The notes: a model not told the origin generated them from the letters alone. DNA of 64,000 nt from Phyllostachys edulis (GCA_036346405.1 CM070567.1:46487633-46551632), one strand, 5' to 3'; counted from the stretch's first letter, positions 35,451 through 46,810 are shown. Numbers and translations: made by a program.

Positions 35451-38228
35451 GGTGATTGATGACAAAACCTTTATAAATGACAACATTTGGATATAAGTCA
35501 ACATAGGATAATCAATTAGGCTATTTGACTATATGCATGCATTGAAATGACAAGAGAATCTTGGTAAACTCCCACTTTTGGCACCACAAGATTCTCCCCC
35601 TTTATTCTCCCCCTTTTAGGCAACTCAAGAGATCAAGAGAATAACAAATAAAGCTCATACAAATTAACATCCAAATGTAGCTCATACAAATTCTCCCCCT
35701 TTTGGCATTAAGCACCAAAAACCGAAACAAATCTTAAGCAAAAGGAGAGTCTTTGCAAAACTTATGAGCTAGGCAATAAAACGAGTTTTATTTTCCCTTT
35801 TTGGCATAGAACAACAATGAATCCAAAATAAATCGAAGCCTTAAGGGTGTCTTTTCAAATTGGTTTTCCCATATAATGATATACCCATTTTTGAACAAAA
35901 CTCAAAAGGTTTTTCATTTAGGTTTTCAAAAACTTTTTAGGAAAACTCCCCCTTACACAAAGGTTCCTTTTGGACATTCTTCTCCTTTGACACACAAAGG
36001 TTTTCTTTGTCCAATCCATATCTTTGCTTTTGACACATAAAAGCTTCCTTTATCCAATTATCTCCCTCTTTGTCATCCTTTTGAAATATGTCCATCCAAC
36101 ACTTAAGATGACTTCTACTTCTTCCACTTGATCTTTGATTTGCATCCAAAAACTCTCTTTTGACATTAGGCACAAAAGCATTCTCCCCCAATGTCTTTAT
36201 GTGTATCCACTTGTAAAATAATCCTTGAACATCACTTGTAGATACCATGAGTCGACAATACCACTTGTTGGTAATACATGTAGATACCACTTGTAAATAA
36301 TACTCGTAGATATCACTTGTAAATCCACATGTTGATACTACTTGAAGAAAACATGCGTCGACAAGGCTTGAAAGCAAAGATGATACCAACTAATAATTAA
36401 TTCCACTTGTAGATACTTGGTACCATTTGGAGAGATAAGACTTAGATAGATACCACTTGAAAAGATATATCATGAAATGAACGTATCGGAGAGATACCAC
36501 ATGAAAAAGATATATCATGAATTTTAGGTATCGGAGAGAGCTTGGTTTGAAAAGAATTGATTGGCAAGGATTGAAATAGATATCACTTGTAGGTGGGTAT
36601 AAGAAGTATACCACTTGAAGGATATCACTAGAAAGAATACCACTTATAAAGACAAGATGATATCATTTGAAGAATACCACTTGTAAACATAAGTAATATG
36701 AATTCCATGCCTAGATCAAGATGATCAAAAGGTGCTACCACTTAAAGGAATACCACTTGAATGATAAACATATCACAAGGATCAAAATGGTATTTGGAGT
36801 CAACAAAGCATGAGTGGGTAGCTTGCAAGGATTGCAAGGATCAACACGACTTGAGAGGATAGCCAAAAGATTTAGATTTGAATCTATTCGATGTCAAGAT
36901 GATTTTGAGAAGCTACTCTTGGAAAGGATACCACTTGAGTAATTGCACTTGCAATCAAGGACAATTAGTAGTGAGCAGCTTGCAAGGATAACAAGGATCA
37001 ATCTTGACATGAGGAGGCAATCAAAAGATTTAGAATTGAATAGAATTGAAATGGAATCAATTGATCGCAAAACAGCAAAATCGGTACAACCATAGTTCAA
37101 TTTCCGGTCATACCGTTCTTGGTCGTATCACCGTGCAAAGGCTTCGTCGTCATCAAAATCGGTTGTACCGCGAATAACTCCTATCGTTCCGATTGTCCTG
37201 GAGCTTCGGGAATAGATCAAGGAATAGGAAATTTTGCAAATGATCCTTTGTTTTAATATTCAAATAAATATATCTAGGATCATTATGCATTAGATTGGAG
37301 ATAGAAACAACAATGAATATAGTTTTTATGAATTAGTCTTTTGATTTTGCAAATAAAACTCATTTTTGAGAAACTTCTATACAAGAAGTCAAATTTGAGC
37401 AAATGGGGAAATTAAAGCATCAAATTTCATGTGTGAGTTATGAATACCATTATGGACCTTTTCATGTGAATAATTTTGGTTCATATGGCAAAACTCACTT
37501 AAGTGCTAGAAAGTGATCACTTAGGTCAACCTTGAATTTTGGATGAGTTTCAAAATCGAATAACTTTTGATGAGTTGGTATTTTGGAAATATTTTGAATA
37601 CCAAAATTGTTTAGAATAGCCAACTCTATCATTTTCATTTTGGGACAAAAGTCAAATTCCTTTTAGAATAGATTTTACACAAAAAATCTAGTTTTGGTCA
37701 AAAACAAGTTTCTAAGATCTAGAATTTTGGCTAGAAACTCATTTTCATTTTAAATAGGTTTTTCTTGAACCAAAACCTTTGCAAAACATTTGGAAATCAT
37801 TTGAATACATTTTGCAACTAGTTTTTCAAATTTTATACTAATAATTTCAAAATTTTGACTTTTGGCTAAATGGCTCATTTTGAGAAACAATACTAGCACT
37901 TAATTTATTTGGGCACACTTAGGGATGTGGTATACATGGTTATGATTTAGCACTCCCCCTTAATGTGCCACTTCTATCTTGCTCAAGATTTTAATAAACA
38001 AGTTTTAGCACAAGAGCAAGAACACCCTTTTAAGATTATTCATGAATGCAACCTACACAAGGCATAAGGGCTAGATACTTCAATGTAAATACTTGTTACC
38101 GAGATAGCATTGGTTTATGATATAAATTTATCTTCCTCAAGCTTGGCTCCATATTTTGTATATGATGGAATCCACCTCTTCATGAGTGAGCCAAACCTCC
38201 AATGCTTCTCCAAGTACCTATTAATCAT
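35451..38228 (-). other. Internal non-coding region of the gag-only element
   Basis: These 2.8 kb are A/T-rich and occupy the place where pol would be. I see no protease, integrase or reverse transcriptase motifs in any frame. Repeated CTCCCCCTTTT tracts occur near the polypurine end, and a cluster of TACCACTTG-type repeats lies at 36190-36940. Confidence 0.8.
36190..36940 (-). repeat. Dispersed TACCACTTG repeats resembling the primer binding site junction
   Basis: At least seven exact TACCACTTG words (for example near 36259, 36288, 36608, 36680, 36756 and 36928) and about ten one-base variants occur irregularly. The longest form, GATACCACTTGTAA near 36284, equals the reverse complement of the LTR end plus primer binding site start at 39851-39864. 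Confidence 0.6.
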
Positions 38229-39802
38229 TTAAGCATCTTTTGGTACCCACACTCGGTTGGGTCCTTGAATGTTAGTCACAATAGATTTGGGCACCCAAAT
38301 AGCCATATCAATAGTTTTATGTGAGTTAACATTCCTAGCAAACACATTGCCATTTCTATCCTTCCTAAGCAAATAATGATCATTATAGATGATAGGCTTA
38401 GGAGTGATACCTTTGGGACATTCTTTACTAAAATGTCCTTTCTCCCGGCAATTGTAGCAAGTAGGGCTTTTGCTTCCCTTGATGTCTTCTTATCTTGCTC
38501 AATTCCGCTTGCCTCTTCTTTGAATGTCTTGACTTGACATCCTTTTGATTTGGACACACCGAGGCAATGTGACCATTCTTCTTGCATCCAAAGCACTTGA
38601 TATTGTTGACTTGTTTTCTATCTTGCTTTGGAATGCTCTTCACCTTCTTCTTGGCGGTGAGACCAAGTCCTCCTTTGTCATTCTTCTTGTTAGGGCATAC
38701 GGAGGCAATGTGACCCTTCTCATGACAATTAAGGCACTTAATATTCTTCATGTGTCTTGCATTGTGCCTCATTTTGCTATTTTCCTTTTTCTTCTTGGGA
38801 GTAAATCCAATGCCACTCTTATCTTGTAAGCATATTTGCTTGCTCAATATTTCATCGAGAGTAGCCTTCCTTTATAGCTTCTATCCAAGTCATTCTTCAA
38901 ACTTGAGACTTGGGCCTTGAGCTTTTGTTTTCCTCTACAAGGTTAGTCTCAACAAGTATAGAGGAAATAGGTACATCTAATTTTGAGCAACAAGGCATAT
39001 CAATTAAATCATCACAAGAAGTGGATACATTAATTTTAGATGAATTGCAAGGAGTAGGAGCAATACAAGGCAAATCATCTAATAGATCACATGTAATCCC
39101 TATATCCACTTTAGAGTTAGTATAACTTTTAAGAAGGAGGGTTTCATGTTCATTTTTTAAAACATCATAATTTTCTTGAAGCAAGTTAAATTCTTTCTTC
39201 AAAACTTTGAATTTTGAAACCTCCTTTCCCATAAAAACATTTTGTTCTTCTAGCATATCTATCAACTCATCATAAGAAGGCTCATCATTATCATCATCAT
39301 CATTATATACCTTCTTTTTACCTTTTGCCATAAAGCAATGAGGCGATGTTGATGGAGTTGATATATCATCATTGTCGGAGCTAGGAGTTGATGTGAAGGA
39401 GCTTGTGGACTCTTCATCGTCGGAGTTTGAGATTGAGCATTCTTCTCCCGACGTCCACTCTTGTATGCAATCCTCATTTGTTGAAATGGACCTTTCATAA
39501 TATTCTTGAAGATAGGTCCACATCTTATGAACATTTTTGAGATCACATACGGCATCAAACACATCTACACTCAAAGCACTAAATAAAGCGTTAGTTGCTT
39601 GAGCGTCGAGATGTAAGCATTTCTCTTCCTCATTTGTTGGAGCATGTTGATCCAATGGAGGAGAAAAGCCAACATCTACAATCCGTCATATATTTAGGCC
39701 CATGGCCTTAAAATAGCATGACATGCGGATTTTCCAATGAACATAATTTGTGCCATCAAATTTAGGTGCTTCACCTAGGTGCACAATTTTACTAGTCGCC
39801 AT
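38229..39802 (-). pseudogene. Gag of the gag-only element, with three CCHC knuckles, broken
   Basis: It starts at ATG 39802-39800 (MATSKIVHLGEAPKFDG), 44 bases after the primer binding site. The FDGTNYVHWK motif is typical of copia gag. An in-frame TGA at 39688-39686 replaces the Trp expected in 'NIWRIVDVG'. The frame then continues through a Ser/Asp-rich linker and a coiled coil (to about 38897). After a frame change come three CCHC knuckles: CLNCHEKGHIASVC (about 38735), CFGCKKNGHIASVC (about 38590) and, after another shift, CYNCREKGHFSKEC (about 38450). The reading ends WVPKDA and TAA at 38231-38229. Three knuckles fit the SIRE group. Gag would package the RNA; this copy needs several repairs to be read. 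Confidence 0.87.
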
Positions 39803-39845
39803 CCTTTACTCTCTAGACGGTTAAGTCTAATAAATGAGAGACCAA

Positions 39846-39857
39846 GCTCTGATACCA
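39846..39857 (-). other. Primer binding site of the gag-only element
   Basis: TGGTATCAGAGC on the minus strand, two bases from the LTR at 39860, is complementary to initiator tRNA-Met. It marks 39860-43406 as the 5' LTR. Confidence 0.88.
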
Positions 39858-39859
39858 CT

Positions 39860-42800
39860 TGTAAGATCGAGGTGGCCGACTAGAGGGGGGGTGAATAGGC
39901 GTTTTAAAATTCCTTTAGGCTCTAAAACCGATTTCTAATGCGGAAGCTAATACAAATACGGTTTTGCACAATTAAAGCCTAAATCAACTAGGTTCCCCTA
40001 AATGCACCAACAATACAAGTCTATTAATAAGTATATCAATTAAGCATATGACTTGTAAGCTAATCAATTCTAGCAATGATGAATAGCACAACGAACAATT
40101 GCAATCATACACAATGAATAAACAATTTAATACAAGGTATATAAATTGCACAATGTAAAGCAAGCATTCATACACAATGAATGTAAATGCAATAGTAAGG
40201 CACAAGGATGCAAACCACAATGGACACGGTTATGTTTTACAGTGGTGAATCGGAGACTTGCGGTCTCCCTAATCCACGCTGAGGGAAACCCAAACTAATT
40301 GGGCCGGCTCCACGAATTAAGCCTTCCTCCGAGGATCAAACACCTCGCCCACTTGGGTTGCTCTTTCCTCCACTCCGGAGATGGCGAGCACCACGCCACT
40401 CACAAACCGCCTGGTCTTCTCACAATCTTCTTTGAGAAGCTCACAAGACGACGCCTCCGCGCTGCCTAGGTGTCGGCAAACACCAAGAGTAACAAGACTC
40501 TAACTCTCACTTGAACCAATCAAGTGTCAAAGCTCTATGGATACGAAATCCACAACCTAAGGCAACACATGCACTTAGGGTTTGCTCTCTAACCTCACTA
40601 AGTGCAACACATGCACAAGAGAGTATGAGAGGCTTGCACTAGCTCAATAGAACTCAAAGGGGCACCAAAGAACTCTCCCTCACACGGCCAAGGTGGGTAT
40701 TTATAGCCCACACACACAAACTAGCCGTTGGGACAAAGTCTGCTGAAAAATCAGGGAAATCGGAACGACCGCCGTTATGGGGCCGGTCGTACCGCCCTTC
40801 CTCCAACGGCTATAAAACTAGCCGTTGGTCACCAAATCGGAACGACCGCCAACTAAGGCCCGGTCGTACCGCAACAATCGGTACAACCGCACAAACAACT
40901 GCGGTCGTACCGCTCCACAAAGGAGCGCCAAATGCGGCTAAGTCCCAAGAACACTTGTTCTGGAATTTCCCAACCGCACCAAAAATACGGTCGAACCGCA
41001 TCGCGGTCGTACCGCCAAAGCAACTGCGGTCGTACCGCTCCAAGGGTTTCTCAAAGCCAAAGACTTGCAACAAATGCATCTTCTCTGGAAAACTTGAACC
41101 GCCACGAAATAATCGGAACAACCGGACTACGGTCGTACCGCTCAGTACACGCCGGTACTACCGCTCCTCAACCAGAGCAACGCATGCTCAATAGCTAAGG
41201 TCGTATCACAGATAAGCGCCGGTATGACCGCATCCCGGTCATCACTCACAACACGCTCGGTTCATCCGATTTTCTGAGAAAACACAGACAGCATTCGCTT
41301 CAACTCAAATTGCAAAACACATTCGCCAATTTGATGCGTAATGCAAACAAGGGTTCAAAGGTAAGATTCTCAACAAGTTGCAAAACACATTTGCACACTT
41401 TTAGAATATCCCACCAATTGCACTTCGCTTCAACTCAATTTGCAAAACACATTTGCGAAATTGACGCGATGCAAACAAGGATTCAAGTGAGATTCTCAAC
41501 AAGTTGCAAAACACATTTGCACACTTTTAGAATCACACCACAAGGAATAAGGTACATGGACTTACACCATTTGCAAAACGCATTCGCAAACTTAAGTCAC
41601 ATGCTACAAGGATTAACCATGAGCCACAACTATTTGCAAAACACATTCGCAAATATTGGCAACATGTTAAAGTGAGCTAGAGCAAACACAATGAGCTATC
41701 AACACATGACAAACTCAAGCTACTAGTCAAAGACCCCTCTTAATAGTACGGCAACCTATACTAGCAATCCGGTCATCCAACCAAACACCAAGACCGTAAA
41801 AGACTAGGAACACATCCTTAGCCCTAGCTAGTCATACCTTTGCCTTGCGCAAACACTTGAAGCTTGATGACGCACATCCTTGCTTCAACTCCGGTTCTTG
41901 ACTTGATATGCATCAACTCATGATGCATCCTTACTTGACCTTCATCAACACATGATGAAGCTTTACTTCGATCTTGACTTGATGCTCATCAACACATGAT
42001 GACATCTTCCATCCCGAGTCTTGATATGCATCAACACATGATGCACTCTTCACTTGACATCCATCAACTCATGATGGGTCTTCACTTGACTTGATGATCA
42101 ACACATGATCATCTCTTCTTGACTTGATGACTATCAACACATGATGTCATCCCAAGTCATCAACCACCTGGAACATAACCTATTCATCCAACTCATGGAA
42201 AATGTTAGTTCCACAATATGATTATCATTAATTACCACAACATACCATTAACTCATAATGGCGGGACAAGATACCACAATCTTTCCCTCATTGGTAATTG
42301 ATGATAACCACTTCAATAGCAAATAATTGAATAGAGTTTGGTATGAGTATATAAGTACTACATAAGTTATATATACTCAACATGAGTGTATACGAACTAC
42401 ACAAGTCGTATTAACTCAAGAATACATGAGCATATATGAACTACATAAGTCTCATATACTCATATGAATATATTAACTACACAAGTTAAACATATTCAAA
42501 GATATGTGAGTACACATGAACTACACAAGTTATGTTCTACTCACATATAAGTATATATAGACTACACAAGTCTTATACACTCTTATGAATAGATTAACTA
42601 CATAAGTTAAACATATTCAAGAATATGTGAGCACACATAAACTACACAAGTTATGTTATACTCACATATAAGTGTATATAGACTACACAAGTCATATATA
42701 CACACTTGAATATACTAACTACATAAGTTATATATATTCAAGAATATGAGCATATATAAACTACACAAGTTATATATACTCACATGAATATATTAACTAC

Positions 42801-43406
42801 ACAAGTTAAATATATTCAAGAATATATGAACTACACAAGTCTCATATACTCATATGAATAAATTAACTATGCAAGTTAAATATATTCAAAGGACATGTTT
42901 CAAAGTAAAGATCCCAATTATATATGGACAAGGAAATATGGATCAATACTAATGAAACCACAAAACATATATTGAGCTCCCCCTAAATGTGTGCATACAC
43001 AAATGTGTAGTGGAAACATATGCACATATTCAAGTTAGACTTTTGGTGGAGTTCAACCTATATTTTGGATCCGAGGAATGCAACAAGATATATGAATACA
43101 AACCTCTTTGTTCATTCTACTTTGTATTCTTTATATCCAAACGAGACTAAACATGATATAACAAATAGAAATGTTAGTCTCACAAATAGATTCAGCATTA
43201 TGAATGCATACCTGTTTGGATTTTCCTTTTGTTTATCCAATGAATTGGATTTGTCATTAATCACATGCATGCCTTCATGATTATTACCTTTATATCCAAA
43301 TAAGACTACACAATATGTATATCAATGAAAGTGTTAGACTCACAATTGGATTTGTCATTAATCACCAAAACCCCATTAACACATAATGGTAGGTCTAGAT
43401 TCTTCA
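39860..43406 (-). repeat. 5' LTR of the gag-only element (3547 bp)
   Basis: It matches 31885-35436 over its whole length, with only sparse differences outside one block. In that block (40740-41270) the words GGAACGACC and GGTCGTACCG are well preserved and arranged as inverted pairs, while the other LTR has many indels and C-to-T changes. The A/T-rich ACTACACAAG subrepeats lie at about 42350-42897. Confidence 0.93.
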
Positions 43407-43411
43407 CCCCA

Positions 43412-44914
43412 TCGCAGTCTGCGTCTTGCATGCGCTCATCATGGCCTTGCCATGGTTAAAGCGGGCGTTCTTGCAAGCGGGTCGGCTGGCCCATCTACGA
43501 AGAGGGTGTCACGGGAGCCCATGTTGCCGGGTCATGCGAAGAGCGCCGCAAGCTCGTCTACGGGGTCCCTGGTTCCTCCTCCCCCGGCTCAAAATGCGGA
43601 GGCGATTGGCAGCTCGTTTGGGATTGCCAGTATGGCTCTTGAGGATGTGTCTTGCGGCACCCCTTCGCATGTTTACGGTCCTAGAACGGAGGATACTGTG
43701 GTCGAAGCCCGCACCGATCTTCCAGTTGGGCGGGTCGGCCAGGGGGATCGTGGTGGCGAAGCAGCCTCCGTGGGCGCGCCGGTCGGGGAGGAACCCGGGG
43801 ATGAGGACGAAGATGTCGCGGCCGGGGGCGGTGCTCGCCGAGAGCGTGGCGCTGCGTACCTTTGCGCGCGGTGTCGCGAACTGGGCCACTCTGCCCTTCT
43901 TACTTCGGGTCACCAGGCCAGCGGCTCGCGAGGAGGTATCGAATTTTGCCGCTCCGCCGTGCGTGTCCGAGCTCTTCGTAAAGTGGAGCACGGAAAAGAT
44001 GTTCCGGAGCATGGAGGCAAACGCGATGAAGGTAGGCTTCGATACACGTCCTCCTTGTTATTGGCGAATTGCTGACATGCTTCTTGGCAGACTATCATTC
44101 TATCGCGGTCGCTGGAGCGGGACATCCAGAACGGCTACGCGGAAATTCAGCAGCGAGTCGACTTGGAGTTCGCTCGGAGCGAAGAACTGGCTGCCGCGCG
44201 TTTGGCCCTCGCTGAGAAAGCGGGGGGGCTGGAGGCGAAGGTTGCTCAACTAGAGGGGAAGTCGTGCCCTCCGTGAGGAGGTTGAGAGTCTGCCAGCCCG
44301 CCTCCGTGCTTGAGGCGGAGGTTGCGACGGAGCTGTTCATCATCCAATGCCGCGCAGTGAAGGCCACCGAGACGCTGACCGCATGGAGGGCGCCATGCGT
44401 GAGCTTCGGTGCGTGCCTCCCCATGAGGCATGGCGTGGACCAGTGGCGGCCACCTTGACCGGCCGCCTTCGAAGTCTTTACGCTCGGCCGCTTCGTCGTC
44501 ACGGCAATCATTGTGCGAAGACGGCGTGGACGACCGCGTTTGTCTCTCTCAGCGCGGTGGTTGCGGTCACGTTGATGCGCTTAGTCTTTGGCGCCCGTGC
44601 CAGTAGCCTCCGCCGCGGAGGTGTCTTTGGGCCAGAGACAGGTGCGAGGGCGAGCAATGCCCTCGCGAAGGAGTTCTGGGCTTCGTTTGGTCGGGACGCT
44701 ACCATAGATTCGCTCCGGGCGTCTTTGGGGCAAAAGCAGAAACTGAAGGGTCCTGCGGATGGCGCGAGAGTGGCGGAGCGAGAGGCCGACCGGAGGCAAG
44801 GTGTGACCCTCCGGCCAACTTCACGGGAAATCATTTTGGGGTTCGGATTTCCCTCTTTTTTGTTTTCGTCTTTGCCGTGTGGCCTGCTGCCTGCCGCTTG
44901 TCTGCATGGCTTGT
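43412..44914 (+). pseudogene. Tat gypsy 1 antisense gene, second half (coiled coil), broken
   Basis: After the nested insert the plus strand continues with long open but frame-shifting segments. Around 43860-44031 one frame reads VANWATLPFLLRVTRPAARE... up to AMK. A good 59-bp intron follows (GTAGGC at 44032, GGCAG ending 44090), and the frame continues into an Ala/Glu/Leu-rich coiled coil (ARSEELAAARLALAEKAGGL, to about 44270). A final conserved-looking piece, EFWASFGRDATIDSL, lies near 44675. At least two frameshifts separate these pieces. The arrangement of a globular N-terminus, a coiled coil and a Trp-containing tail resembles antisense proteins of Tat elements; the function is unknown. 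Confidence 0.55.
44032..44090 (+). other. Candidate 59-bp intron in the antisense gene
   Basis: AAG/GTAGGC at the donor and CTTGGCAG at the acceptor flank 59 bases. Removing them joins a Met-Lys to a coiled-coil frame that is otherwise out of register. The intron reads in the plus direction, supporting transcription opposite to pol. Confidence 0.55.
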
Positions 44915-45012
44915 AACCGTTATTTTGTCAATCAATGTATACCGAAAAAGGTTGGGGTTTCTTTGCTGTTGGGTGATTGTTTCACGTTGGCGTTTGCTCT
45001 ACTCAGGAGGGA

Positions 45013-45492
45013 ATGTTGTTTCGCCGTACTGCCGGACGAGGTGCGGTTCCTCCGTGGTGGCGTACGAAGTCCTATGCTCCATTGCGTGATTCGAAGGATG
45101 AACGACTGCTGGTTTGGAAGTGGCCTCGGAGGATTTGTTACCGCGGTATCGTGTGCCATGGAGCGAAATGGAAGCGGTGGAAGAAGGAAAACCCGGGGGG
45201 GTCTATGAAGAGGTTCTTCCGGTTGCGCGAGCGGAAGGCCTTGGAGGCTCATGATGAAATAGTGTCCTTCTGGGTGAATCGCGGCGTGGTGGGTGCGCCT
45301 GAGGGGCCGTGTTCTCGGCCTCCTCCTACGATCTCCTCGAGCTCCTCGGAGGAGTCTTTAGGCTGTGCTGCGGAGAGGGAGTATGTGCGCCTGATGGCCA
45401 CGCACCTGTCTGACGAAGAGCTACTCGAGTGGGTGCTGTGGGAGCAGCGCGAGCGCGAGGCGAACGACTTTGCTCCCGGGTGCGGGCGATAG
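45013..45492 (+). CDS. Uninterrupted 159-codon ORF of unknown function in the Tat 3' region
   Basis: An ATG at 45013, seven bases after a strong acceptor-like sequence (GCTCTACTCAG ending 45006), opens 159 codons to TAG at 45490-45492. The product is basic and Trp-rich at the N-terminus (WRTKSY, LVWKWPRR, KWKRWKK), followed by a Ser-rich stretch (TISSSSSEES) and an acidic helix-like end (LMATHLSDEELLEWVLWEQ). I do not recognise a family. It stands out because the rest of this element is riddled with frameshifts. It could be the last exon of the antisense gene or a separate captured gene. It may also be open by chance in GC-rich DNA, but its varied, non-repetitive residues argue mildly against that. 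Confidence 0.5.
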   Translation: MLFRRTAGRGAVPPWWRTKSYAPLRDSKDERLLVWKWPRRICYRGIVCHGAKWKRWKKENPGGSMKRFFRLRERKALEAHDEIVSFWVNRGVVGAPEGPCSRPPPTISSSSSEESLGCAAEREYVRLMATHLSDEELLEWVLWEQREREANDFAPGCGR

Positions 45493-45619
45493 GTCATCAC
45501 CTCGCAGCTCTTGTATGTTGTGTATCTGTACTGATGTATGATGTATGTGTAGGGTGAATGGGTCAATGCATACGCACTTTTATTTTCTCGCTTCCCGTGT
45601 CCTATTATTATATTCTGTT

Positions 45620-46765
45620 TGATTAGGTAAGGCTCCGAGGAGCCGTAACTATATTTTTGTGAGAGGGGGGACCTCGCGCCGTCCCTCACTTTTTTAGGTA
45701 GGGCTCTGGGGAGCCCTAACTATATATTTTTGCAGGGGAGGCGGGCCTCGCTGATCCCTGTAATTTTTGGGTAGGGCTCGAGGAGCCCTAACTATATATT
45801 TTTGCAGGGGAGGCGGAGCCTCGCGCCATCCCCCATACTTTTTTAGGTAGGGCTCGGGAGCCCTATATATTTTTGTAGGGGGAGGCGGGCCTCGCGCCGT
45901 CCCAATAATACTTTTTAGGTAGGGCTCGGGAGCCCTAACTATATATTTTTACGAGGGGAGGCGAGCCTCGCACGTCCCGTGCTTTTTTTTAGGTAGGGCT
46001 CCGGGGAGCCCTAACTATATATTTTTTTTACGAGGGGGAGGCGGAGCCTCGCGCCGTCCCCCCTACTTTTTTAGGTAGGGCTCCGGGGAGCCCTAACTAT
46101 ATATTTTTGCAAGGGGGAGGCGGAGCCTCGCGCCGTCCCCCATACTTTTTTAGGTAGGGCTCCGGGGAGCCCTAACTATGTATTTTTGCAAGGGGAGGCG
46201 AGCCTCGGCCGCCCCCCTACTTTTTAGGTAGGGCTCAGGAGCCCTAACTATATATTTTGCAAGGGGGAGGCGAGCCTCGCACGCCCCCATACTTTTTAGG
46301 TAGGGCTCGGGAGCCCTAACTATGTATTTTTTATGGGGAGGCGAGCCTCGCCATCCCCCATACTTTTTAGGTAGGGCTCGGGAGCCCTAACTATATATTT
46401 TTGTAGGGGAGGCGAGCCTCGCCGCCCCCCATACTTTTTAGGTAGGGCTGCGGGAGCCCTAACTATGTATTTTTGCAAGGGGAGGCGAGCCTCGCGCTGC
46501 TCCCAATACTTTTTTAGGTAGGGCTCCGGGGAGCCCTAACTATATATTTTTTTTACGAGGGGGAGGCGGAGCCTTGCGCCGCCCCCCCTACTTTTTTAGG
46601 TAGGGCTCCGGGGAGCCCTAACTATATATTTTTGCAAGGGGGAGGCGGAGCCTCGAGCCGTCCCCCATACTTTTTTAGGTAGGGCTCAGGGGAGCCCTAA
46701 CTATGTATTTTTGCAAGGGGGAGGCGGAGCCTCGCACAGTCCACAATACTTTTTTAGGTAGGTCG
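45620..46765. repeat. Tandem array 1: about 15 copies of a 70-82 bp hairpin unit
   Basis: Units recur at about 45625, 45695, 45770, 45847, 45918, 45992, 46073, 46153, 46227, 46298, 46370, 46440, 46517, 46600 and 46678. Each has an inverted repeat TAGGGCTCCGGGGAGCCCTA (9-bp arms), then ACTATATATTTTT, then a second inverted repeat GAGGCGGAGCCTC, a CCCC run and a T run. Unit length varies by short indels in the homopolymers. The arms are conserved between copies, often with matched changes at the centre. Confidence 0.93.
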
Positions 46766-46810
46766 GAATATGGTTCGCGCGTTCTGCCTACTCGCGTAGT
46801 CCGCAGCGGG

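Larger units (their letters stand above)
31885..43406 (-). mobile_element. Non-autonomous gag-only SIRE-like copia with 3.55-kb LTRs
   Basis: Two LTRs (31885-35436 and 39860-43406, TGTAAGATCG ... GATTCTTCA on the plus strand) flank a 4423-bp internal region. The target duplication is exact: CCCCA at 31880-31884 and 43407-43411. The primer binding site TGGTATCAGAGC lies at 39857-39846 on the minus strand, and the polypurine tract is at 35439-35450. Only a gag reading region is present (38229-39802). There is no protease, integrase, reverse transcriptase or RNase H, so movement needed enzymes from a relative. LTRs make up about 62% of the element. It interrupts the antisense unit of the Tat gypsy. 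Confidence 0.94.

Noticed and set aside
35452..38228. Envelope-like gene in the SIRE-like gag-only element
   Set aside because: Some SIRE elements carry an env-like ORF, but no frame here is long or shows signal or membrane-anchor features; the A/T-rich ORFs are short and repeat-driven.
45620..46765. Rho-independent-type terminators (GC hairpin plus T run)
   Set aside because: The shape fits, but this is plant nuclear DNA where that mechanism does not apply. The array is reported as a hairpin repeat instead.
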